A program made the position numbers and the translations under genes. Below are positions 1 to 5,547 of a stretch of 6,640 nt of DNA, piece after piece. Where the stretch lies: assembly GCA_947177115.1 (NCBI GenBank), contig CAMWTG010000154.1, positions 1-6,640 of the forward strand, in the 5' to 3' direction. The number at the start of each line of letters is the position of its first letter. Position 1 is the first letter of the stretch. This DNA comes from an uncultured Clostridia bacterium (GTDB taxonomy: Bacteria; Bacillota; Clostridia; Oscillospirales; Oscillospiraceae). The notes under the pieces were generated by a model. It searched no databases, was not told the DNA's origin, and was given only the letters and a program-made list of their open reading frames with translations.

Positions 1-2004
1 ATGCTCTACATCACCGGCGTCACCGACCGCCTGGGCAAGACCGCGGACGGCAACACCGTTTGCGACTACGACCCGGAGGAAATCAAGCGGCAGATCTCCA
101 TCTCCCTGGCCATGACCCCCATCATCTACAACGGCGTGAAGATCAATGTCCTGGACACCCCGGGCAACTTCGACTTCGCCGGTGAGATGCAGTCCGGCGT
201 CCGGGCCGCCGAGGTAGGGGTGCTGGTGTGCGCCTCCAAGGACGGGCTGAGCGTGGGCGCGGAGCGGTGCTGGAAGTACCTCAAGAGCCAGAACAAGCCC
301 TGCATCGTCTACGTCTCCAAGGAGGACGAGGAGAACGCCAACTTCTCCGAGACCCTGGCCGCTCTGCGGGAGAAGCTGTCCAAGTCCATCGCCCCCGTGG
401 TGGCCCCCATCTGGGACGGCAACAAGCGCACCATCGGCATCATTGACGTCATCAACCGCAAGGCCTACCAGATGCCCGAGAACAAGAAGGGCAAGCGGGT
501 GGAGATCCCCATCCCCGACAGCAAGCAGGCCGTGCTGGACGAGCTGTACGGCGAGCTGATGGAGGCCGTGGCCGAGACCAGCGATGAGAAGATGGAGAAG
601 TTCTTCGAGGGCGAGCCCTTCACCAAGGAAGAGATCATGGAGGGCCTGAAGATCGGCGTCCGGGAGGGCACCCTGGCCCCCGTGGTCTGCGGCTCCGCCC
701 TGACCGGCCTGGGCACCGAGATGCTCATGTCCACCATCATCGACCTGGTCCCCTCCCCCACCGAGATGCCTGCCGAGGAGGCCGCCGATGAGTCCGGCGA
801 GAACGCCGTCCAGGTCAAGCGGGACCCCAACGGCCCCACCGCCGCCATCGTCTTCAAGACCATCTCCGACCAGTACGGCAAGTACTCCCTGGTGAAGGTG
901 GTCTCCGGCAAGATCACCGGCGATATGTCCCTCTACAACCCCGCCACCGGCAAGACCGAGAAGCTGGGCCGTCTGTATACCATCAAGGGCAAGAAGAACG
1001 AGGAAGTCAAGGAGATCGCCTGCGGCGACATCGGCGCCATCGCCAAGATGGACCGCCTCAAGACCGGCGAGACCCTGTGCGACCCCAGGCAGGTGGTGAA
1101 GCTGGCCCCCGTGGCCTTCGCCGAGCCCTGCTATTCCCGGGCCATCGCCCCCAAGACCCGGGGCCAGGACGAGAAGGTCGGCTCCGGCCTGATCCGCCTC
1201 AACGAGGAGGATCCTACCTTCAACGTGGTCAACAACGCCGAGACCCATCAGGTGGTGGTCTCCGGCGCCGGCGACATCCAGATCGATGTGCTGGTCAGCA
1301 AGCTCAAGAGCCGCTTCGGCGTGGAGGCCGAACTGGATACTCCCCGGGTGGCCTACCGCGAGAAGATCCGCAAGCAGGTCCGCAAGCAGGGCCGCCACAA
1401 GAAGCAGACCGGCGGCAGCGGCCAGTTCGGCGATGTCCATATCGTTTTCGAGCCCCAGGACGAGCAGGAAGATATGATCTTCGCCGAGGAGGTCTTCGGC
1501 GGCAGCGTGCCCAAGAACTTCTTCCCCGCCGTTGAGAAGGGCCTCCGGGAAGCCTGCGCCCACGGCGTGCTGGCGGGCTATCCCATGGTGTTTTTGAAGG
1601 CCACCCTGGTGGACGGCTCCTACCACCCCGTTGACTCCTCCGAAATCGCCTTCAAGACCGCCGCCCAGCTGGCCTACAAGGCCGCGCTGCCCGAGGCGTC
1701 CCCCGTTCTGCTGGAGCCCATCGGTGAGCTGAAGGTGACCATCCCCGACAGCTACATGGGCGACATCCTGGGCGACCTGAACAAGCGCCGGGGCCGCGTC
1801 ATGGGCATGAATCCCACCGGCGATGGCGACCAGGTGGTGGAGGCCGAGGTGCCCATGGCGGAGATGATGACCTACGCCATCGACCTGCGGTCCATGACCC
1901 AGAGCCGGGGCAGCTTCACCTTCCACTTTGTCCGCTACGAGGACTGCCCGGCGGCCGCCCAGGAGAAGGCCATCGCCGAGGCCAAGGCCCTGGCGGAGGA
2001 GTAA
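1..2004 (+). CDS. EF-G-like translational GTPase, FusA2/EF-G-II type (5' partial)
   Basis: The product is an elongation-factor-G family protein, expected to act on the ribosome in the cytoplasm with GTP during translocation or a related step. The visible 667 residues hold the end of the G domain (DTPG at 52-55, G5-like GSAL at 231-234), the G' insert, domain II (about 278-360), domain III, domain IV with GGSGQFGDVH (471-480) and the tip motif YHPVDSSE (541-548), and domain V ending in SMTQSRGSF (631-639). The P-loop is absent. Aligned from memory to Thermus EF-G, the first Met falls near residue 32 (the ILYYTG segment), so about 30 residues lie upstream of the window and the ATG at base 1 is probably internal. 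Three signatures are unusual: RQISI (30-34) for RGITI, Asn56 in place of the catalytic His of DxPGH, and SKED (106-109) for NKxD. The DYDPEEIKR segment and the absence of a following tuf gene favour a paralogue over the canonical fusA of the str operon. The family call is very secure; the exact subfamily is less so. Confidence 0.95.
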   Translation: MLYITGVTDRLGKTADGNTVCDYDPEEIKRQISISLAMTPIIYNGVKINVLDTPGNFDFAGEMQSGVRAAEVGVLVCASKDGLSVGAERCWKYLKSQNKPCIVYVSKEDEENANFSETLAALREKLSKSIAPVVAPIWDGNKRTIGIIDVINRKAYQMPENKKGKRVEIPIPDSKQAVLDELYGELMEAVAETSDEKMEKFFEGEPFTKEEIMEGLKIGVREGTLAPVVCGSALTGLGTEMLMSTIIDLVPSPTEMPAEEAADESGENAVQVKRDPNGPTAAIVFKTISDQYGKYSLVKVVSGKITGDMSLYNPATGKTEKLGRLYTIKGKKNEEVKEIACGDIGAIAKMDRLKTGETLCDPRQVVKLAPVAFAEPCYSRAIAPKTRGQDEKVGSGLIRLNEEDPTFNVVNNAETHQVVVSGAGDIQIDVLVSKLKSRFGVEAELDTPRVAYREKIRKQVRKQGRHKKQTGGSGQFGDVHIVFEPQDEQEDMIFAEEVFGGSVPKNFFPAVEKGLREACAHGVLAGYPMVFLKATLVDGSYHPVDSSEIAFKTAAQLAYKAALPEASPVLLEPIGELKVTIPDSYMGDILGDLNKRRGRVMGMNPTGDGDQVVEAEVPMAEMMTYAIDLRSMTQSRGSFTFHFVRYEDCPAAAQEKAIAEAKALAEE

Positions 2005-2035
2005 TTCTTTCCTATATAACGCCATATTCAATCAG

Positions 2036-2073
2036 AAGGCTCCCTGCGGATTCGTTCCGCAGGGAGCCTTTTT
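2036..2073 (+). terminator. Rho-independent terminator of the EF-G-like gene
   Basis: A perfect 13-bp GC-rich stem (2038-2050 with 2056-2068) is extended by two A-T pairs. It closes a 5-nt loop (TTCGT) and is followed by TTTTT at 2069-2073. It lies about 30 nt after the TAA stop at 2002-2004. On the opposite strand the hairpin is followed only by TTCTGATT, so it would be a weak terminator for transcripts arriving from ysxC. Confidence 0.93.
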
Positions 2074-2096
2074 GCGGCTGCTGCATTTCCTGGAGA

Positions 2097-2167
2097 AGCG
2101 GCCCGATGAGGACATCGGGCCCTACAGGGTTCATCATCTGTAGAGCCCGTGTCCTCACGGGGCCGCT
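2097..2167. repeat. Nested palindromic intergenic repeat (REP/BIME- or MITE-like)
   Basis: Two arms, 2098-2127 and 2138-2166, are inverted copies of each other separated by a 10-nt spacer. By hand alignment 26 of 30 positions agree, with one gap and three mismatches; A2097 and T2167 add one more pair. Each arm is also a palindrome. The left one pairs GGCCCGATG (2100-2108) with CATCGGGCC (2113-2121) around AGGA. The right one pairs CCCGTG (2146-2151) with CACGGG (2156-2161) around TCCT. The element can therefore form one long hairpin or two short ones. No T-tract follows on either strand, so it does not look like a simple terminator. From memory, CTGTAGGG-plus-GC-palindrome intergenic repeats occur in Oscillospiraceae, but copy number cannot be judged from this window. 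Confidence 0.8.
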
Positions 2168-2216
2168 GGTTATAGTGATAGCTTCTTTTCGTAAATAAAG
2201 CTGTCAAACGCGCTAT
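2168..2216. other. AT-richer intergenic stretch with a small hairpin
   Basis: This 49-bp stretch between the palindromic repeat and the gene remnant is clearly richer in A+T than everything around it. It contains an imperfect hairpin at 2180-2202: AGCTT pairs with AAAGCT's complement end, followed by a 2x2 mismatch, three further A-T pairs and a CGT loop. I see no convincing gene or promoter. A TTGACA occurs on the - strand near 2202-2207, but no -10 sits at a suitable distance. It may belong to the neighbouring repeat or mark the join where the remnant at 2217-2333 was cut. Confidence 0.4.
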
Positions 2217-2333
2217 TCAGAGGTACTTCCCATTTTCCGGGCAGAACCACATATCCGTGGAAAAAGCCAGATCCTCCGGCGCATAGCTGCGGATGCCGGT
2301 CCGCTCCCCCAGCAGGGGCCGTTCCAACTTTAT
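2217..2333 (-). pseudogene. Remnant of a probable GNAT-type acetyltransferase gene
   Basis: Directly behind ysxC, the - strand can be read as about 38 codons of ordinary protein sequence, including GERTGIRSYAPEDLAFS and DMWFCPENGKYL, before a TGA at 2217-2219. The pattern of a beta strand followed by xxEDLxF and then W and ENGKY resembles the N-terminus of small GNAT acetyltransferases, which usually run to about 150-180 residues. That assignment is from memory and is tentative. The frame begins with ATA AAG TTG GAA. ATA at 2333-2331 overlaps the ysxC TAA as ATAA, and GGAGG lies at normal distance upstream inside the ysxC 3' end. This fits an original ATGA stop-start overlap changed by one G-to-A substitution. 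TTG at 2327-2325 is the only nearby alternative start. The body of the gene is missing after KYL. A genuine short peptide is less likely but not excluded. Confidence 0.5.
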
Positions 2334-2926
2334 GCACCGCCCTCCAGCTCCCGCAGCAGGACGGAGATCAGCTGCTCCTTCCCATCCCCCCGCTCGGCGG
2401 AGAAGGGCACCAGTCCGTCCCCCTCCCGCAGGCCCAGCGTCTCCCGGATGCGCTGCAGATTGGGCTCGATCTCCGACTTTTTCAGCTTGTCCAGCTTGTT
2501 GGCCGCCACCACCAGCGGGCACTCCGCGTCATAGAACCAGTTTGCCATGGTCACATCGTCCGCGGTGGGCTTGTGCCGGGCGTCCACGATCATGACCCCC
2601 AGGGTGATCAGCCCGGAGGCGAAATAGCTCTCCATCAGCCGCCCCCACCGGTCCCGCTCCGCCTTGGACACCTTGGCGTAGCCGTACCCCGGCAGGTCCA
2701 CCAGATAGGCCCCGCCGTCAATGCGGAAATAGTTGATCTGGCTGGTCTTTCCCGGAGACGCGCCCACCCGGGCAAAATTCTTCCGGTTCACCAGCCGGTT
2801 GATGACGGAGCTTTTCCCCACGTTGGACCGGCCCGCAAAGGCCATCTGGGGCAGGCCGTCCCGGAGGAAGTCCTCCCGTTTCACGGCGGAGCGGATGAAC
2901 TCCACCTTGCTAAAATTCAGCGGCAT
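2330..2926 (-). CDS. ysxC: Ribosome biogenesis GTP-binding protein YsxC/EngB
   Basis: This 198-residue protein is a TrmE-Era-EngA-EngB-Septin-like GTPase that assists late assembly of the 50S ribosomal subunit in the cytoplasm; the family is about 195-210 residues long. All G motifs are visible: G1 GRSNVGKS (32-39), the G2 region SPGKT (57-61) followed by SQINYF, G3 DLPGYGYAK (77-85), G4 NKLD (143-146, with the following Lys147) and G5 FSAE (175-178). The N-terminal strand-helix segment VEFIRSAV is also typical. The ATG at 2926-2924 is chosen because AAAGGAGG (2933-2940) stands 6 nt upstream and the protein then begins as family members do. A GTG at 2980 that overlaps the lon stop would add 18 residues (MRCPLGAARRRDAERRQT) that look non-conserved. 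The gene starts 50 nt after lon with no terminator between them, so co-transcription with lon is likely. No strong terminator for it is visible downstream. Confidence 0.97.
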   Translation of the reverse strand: MPLNFSKVEFIRSAVKREDFLRDGLPQMAFAGRSNVGKSSVINRLVNRKNFARVGASPGKTSQINYFRIDGGAYLVDLPGYGYAKVSKAERDRWGRLMESYFASGLITLGVMIVDARHKPTADDVTMANWFYDAECPLVVAANKLDKLKKSEIEPNLQRIRETLGLREGDGLVPFSAERGDGKEQLISVLLRELEGGA

Positions 2927-2932
2927 GGTCTG

Positions 2933-2940
2933 CCTCCTTT
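2933..2940 (-). promoter_or_regulatory. Shine-Dalgarno site that fixes the ysxC start
   Basis: On the - strand this reads AAAGGAGG, close to a perfect anti-16S match. The GGAGG core ends 6 nt before the ATG at 2926. It supports the 198-residue start over the GTG at 2980. Confidence 0.85.
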
Positions 2941-2976
2941 CTGCGTCCCGGCGTCGGGCCGCGCCCAACGGGCATC

Positions 2977-5394
2977 TCACTGCGGCATGGGCGCATCCTT
3001 CACCGCCTGCTCCATGGGCACAAAAGCGGTGATCATGGGCTCCTGCTCCTGGACCGGACCGGGCCGTTCCCCAGCGCTCTCCGCCGGGTACAGCGCCTCG
3101 CCCAGCACCGTGTCCACCGTCTCGGCGGATACAAACCGCAGGCTCTCCCGCACCACCGGGTCGATCTCCGCCAGATCCCGCAGATTCTCCTTGGGAATGA
3201 GCACGGTCTTGATGCCGTTGCGCTTGGCGGCCATGGTCTTCTCCTTCAGCCCTCCGATGGCCAGCACCCGGCCCCGGAGGGTCACCTCGCCGGTCATGGC
3301 CACGCTGGAGCGGACCCGCCGCCCCGTCAGGGCTGATACCACGGCGGTGGTGATGGCGACCCCGGCGGAGGGCCCATCCTTGGGCACGGCCCCCTCGGGG
3401 AAATGGATGTGGATGTCCTTATTCTTGTAAAACTCCGGGTCAATGCCCAGCTGCCCCGCCCGGCTGCGGATGCAGCTGACGGCGGCGTGGGCGGATTCCT
3501 TCATCACGTCCCCCAGGTTGCCGGTCAGCTCCAGCTTGCCGGTGCCCTCCATCACGTTGACTTCCACCTCCAGCAGCTCGCCGCCGGACTCCGTCCAGGC
3601 CAGGCCGTTGACCACGCCCACCGGATCCCGGTCCAGCGCCGGGGTCTGGTAGCGGCGGACGCCCAGGTAGTCCTCCAGGTTCTCCGGCGCCACCGCGCAC
3701 CGTTTGGCCTCGCCGGATACCAGCCGCATGGCCGTCTTCCGGCACAGTTTGCCCATCTGCCGCTCCAGGGAGCGGACGCCGGACTCCCGGGTATACCCGG
3801 TGATGACGGCCCGGAGGGCCTCATCGCTGACCCGCAGGGCGGACTTTTTCAGCCCGTGCTCCTTCATCTGCTTGGGCAGCAGATACCGTTTGGCGATCTC
3901 CAGCTTCTCCTCATCGGTGTAGCTGGTCAGCTCGATCACCTCCATCCGGTCCAGCAGGGGCCGGGGGATGGTGGAGGTGGTATTGGCGGTGGTAATAAAC
4001 AGCACCTTGCTCAGATCCAGAGGGATCTCCAAAAAGTGGTCCCGGAAGGCATAGTTCTGCTCGCTGTCCAGCACCTCCAGCAAGGCCGCCGAGGGGTCCC
4101 CCCGGTAGTCGCTGCCCATTTTGTCGATCTCATCCAGCAGCAGCAGGGGGTTCATGCTGCCGCTCTGGGAAATGGCGGCGGCGATCCGCCCCGGCATGGC
4201 CCCTATGTAGGTCTTCCGGTGGCCGCGGATGTCCGCCTCGTCCCGAACGCCGCCCAAACTCAGCCGGGCCAGCTTCCGGTTCAGCGCCGCCGCCACGGAG
4301 ATGGCGACAGAGGTCTTGCCCACCCCCGGAGGGCCCACCAGGCAGATGATCTGCCCCTTGGCCCCGGGGTTGATCTGCCGCACGGCAATGAACTCCAGGA
4401 TGCGCTCCTTCACCTTCTCCAGGCCGAAGTGGTCCCGGTCCAGGATCTTCCGGGCGGCGGACACGCTGGCCCGCTCCCGGGTCTCCCGGCCCCAGGGCAT
4501 CTCCAGGCACACGTCCAGATAGCTGCGGATCACCGATGCCTCGGCGCTGGAGTAGGGCTGCTTGGCCAGCCGGTCCACCTCCTTGAGCATCTTTTCCCGG
4601 ACCTCGTCCGGCAGGGCCAGCTGCTGGATCTTCACGCGGTACTCCATCAGCTCGCTGTCCTCGTCCTCCCCCAGCTCCTGCTGCAGGAGGCGGATCTGCT
4701 CCCGGATGATGTGGTCCTTCTGGACCTCCCCCATCTCCCGGCGGATCTGGCCCTCCAGCTCATGCTCGAAGGACAGCACCTCCGCCTCCCGGGCCAGCAG
4801 CTCGTTGACCTTCCGCAGCCGGTGGACGGGGCGCAGCTCCTCCAGCACCGCCTGCTTGTCCTGGTGGCGGAGCATAATGTTCTGGGCGATGAAGTCCGCC
4901 AGATGGCCGGGGTCCCGGTCCTCCATGACGGCGGCGGACATCTCATCCCCCAGCCGGGGGGCCAGGGCGGCGTACTCCGTGAAATTGGTATAGGTCTGCC
5001 GCAGCAGGGCCTCCAGCTGGAACTCGGAGATCCGGGCACGCCCGTCCCGCAGGGGCTCCACGTTGCCCTGGAGATAAGGCTCCGTCTGCCACAGGCGGCG
5101 CAGCCTGGCCCGGCCCTTGCCCTCCATGATGACCCGCACGGCGGCATCGCCGATGCGGAGGATCTGCCGGATCACCGACATGGTGCCCACGGTGTAGAGG
5201 TCCCGCTCCCCCGGCTGGTCAGTGGCGGTCTCCCGCTGGGCCACCAGGAAGATATACTGATCCCGCTCCATGGCCCGCTCCAGAGCCCGGATGGAGATCT
5301 CCCGTTCCACATCGAAGCTCAGTACGCAGCCCGGGAAGATGGCCAGCCCCCGCAGGGCCAGCACAGGCATATTCATGGTTTCATTCAGTTCCAC
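2977..5394 (-). CDS. lon: ATP-dependent protease Lon (LonA type)
   Basis: This 805-residue protein is a soluble homo-oligomeric AAA+ serine protease that degrades misfolded and regulatory proteins; E. coli Lon has 784 residues. Domains in order are the N-terminal substrate-binding domain (about 8-200, starting MPVLALRGLAIFPG), a coiled helical linker (about 200-300), the AAA+ module and the protease domain (about 590-770). Seen in the AAA+ module are Walker A GPPGVGKT (354-361), Walker B LLLLDEID (417-424), sensor 1 Asn471, the arginine finger Arg483 in LLDRMEV and sensor 2 Arg541 in ESGVRS. The catalytic dyad is Ser676 in PKDGPSAG and Lys719 in GGLKEK, with the same 43-residue spacing as E. 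coli Ser679/Lys722. There is no membrane segment, which excludes LonB. A tail of about 35 acidic and proline-containing residues follows the protease domain. The GTG at 5394 is chosen because GGAGG lies 9 nt upstream; the ATG at codon 7 would be 27 nt away. The gene sits between clpX and ysxC, as is common in Firmicutes. Confidence 0.98.
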   Translation of the reverse strand: MELNETMNMPVLALRGLAIFPGCVLSFDVEREISIRALERAMERDQYIFLVAQRETATDQPGERDLYTVGTMSVIRQILRIGDAAVRVIMEGKGRARLRRLWQTEPYLQGNVEPLRDGRARISEFQLEALLRQTYTNFTEYAALAPRLGDEMSAAVMEDRDPGHLADFIAQNIMLRHQDKQAVLEELRPVHRLRKVNELLAREAEVLSFEHELEGQIRREMGEVQKDHIIREQIRLLQQELGEDEDSELMEYRVKIQQLALPDEVREKMLKEVDRLAKQPYSSAEASVIRSYLDVCLEMPWGRETRERASVSAARKILDRDHFGLEKVKERILEFIAVRQINPGAKGQIICLVGPPGVGKTSVAISVAAALNRKLARLSLGGVRDEADIRGHRKTYIGAMPGRIAAAISQSGSMNPLLLLDEIDKMGSDYRGDPSAALLEVLDSEQNYAFRDHFLEIPLDLSKVLFITTANTTSTIPRPLLDRMEVIELTSYTDEEKLEIAKRYLLPKQMKEHGLKKSALRVSDEALRAVITGYTRESGVRSLERQMGKLCRKTAMRLVSGEAKRCAVAPENLEDYLGVRRYQTPALDRDPVGVVNGLAWTESGGELLEVEVNVMEGTGKLELTGNLGDVMKESAHAAVSCIRSRAGQLGIDPEFYKNKDIHIHFPEGAVPKDGPSAGVAITTAVVSALTGRRVRSSVAMTGEVTLRGRVLAIGGLKEKTMAAKRNGIKTVLIPKENLRDLAEIDPVVRESLRFVSAETVDTVLGEALYPAESAGERPGPVQEQEPMITAFVPMEQAVKDAPMPQ

Positions 5395-5403
5395 TTGCTC
5401 GTT

Positions 5404-5411
5404 CCTCCTTT
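5404..5411 (-). promoter_or_regulatory. Shine-Dalgarno site that fixes the GTG start of lon
   Basis: On the - strand this reads AAAGGAGG, with 9 nt between the GGAGG core and GTG at 5394-5392. This spacing is why the GTG is preferred to ATG codon 7 (5376-5374) or codon 9. Confidence 0.8.
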
Positions 5412-5412
5412 C

Positions 5413-5428
5413 CCCGGCGGACGCCGGG
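5413..5428 (-). promoter_or_regulatory. GC-only hairpin abutting the lon ribosome-binding site
   Basis: CCCGGC (- strand, 5428-5423) pairs with GCCGGG (5418-5413) around a 4-nt GTCC loop, one base before AAAGGAGG. No T-run follows, so it is not an intrinsic terminator. Its place in the leader could affect lon translation or message stability; that role is inferred from position only. Confidence 0.4.
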
Positions 5429-5453
5429 CAGGAAAAAGGGACGCTGCCGCCCC

Positions 5454-5482
5454 GTTATCGTTGACATTGTTGACCATAATAA
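5454..5482 (-). promoter_or_regulatory. Candidate lon promoter with a direct-repeat operator (CtsR-like)
   Basis: On the - strand TTATTA (5482-5477) and GATAAC (5459-5454) are separated by 17 nt, each matching 4 of 6 consensus sigma-A positions. Transcription would begin about 50 nt before the lon GTG, just after the clpX terminator. The spacer holds a direct repeat, GGTCAAC then GTCAAC (- strand, 5475-5460), with a 9-bp period. CtsR, the class III heat-shock repressor, binds RGTCAAA heptads repeated every 10 bp, so the half-sites resemble its consensus but the spacing is one base short. Both the promoter and the operator are weak calls made by eye. Confidence 0.3.
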
Positions 5483-5486
5483 ATAC

Positions 5487-5513
5487 AAAAGGGGGGCAGT
5501 ATCCCGCCCCCCT
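5487..5513 (-). terminator. Rho-independent terminator of clpX
   Basis: Read on the - strand, GGGGGGC (5512-5506) pairs with GCCCCCC (5497-5491) around an 8-nt loop, and an A-T pair extends the base. TTTT follows at 5490-5487. It lies 35 nt after the clpX TGA. It separates clpX from lon, although read-through is possible because the T-tract is short. Confidence 0.8.
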
Positions 5514-5547
5514 CTATTGGATCATGCTTGTAAAACCGCACATCCTG

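Noticed and set aside
465..917. A 150-codon - strand frame opposite the EF-G-like gene
   Set aside because: The Ser/Thr-rich translation shows no family features, and the sense strand encodes a clear EF-G G' domain and domain II.
2202..2207. TTGACA on the - strand behind the gene remnant as a promoter -35
   Set aside because: The only good -10-like sequence (TATAAC) is about 27 nt away, too far for a sigma-A promoter, and no gene follows on that strand before the convergent EF-G-like gene.
2941..2976. Short GC-rich inverted repeats in the lon-ysxC gap
   Set aside because: Only 4-bp stems such as GGGC/GCCC are present, with no T-tract; this is expected by chance at this base composition.
2924..2980. 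GTG at 2980 overlapping the lon stop as an alternative ysxC start
   Set aside because: It would add 18 non-conserved Arg-rich residues. The ATG at 2926 has a near-perfect Shine-Dalgarno at 6 nt and gives the normal YsxC N-terminus.
2573..3430. A 285-codon + strand frame opposite ysxC and the lon 3' end
   Set aside because: It is antisense to two conserved genes, with a Pro/Arg/Ser-rich translation and no identifiable motif.
5461..5489. TTGACA-N17-TACAAA promoter-like pair on the + strand
   Set aside because: The -35 is perfect but the -10 matches only 4 of 6. It would fire antisense into clpX with no gene to serve. The TTGAC elements are better explained as the direct repeat upstream of lon.
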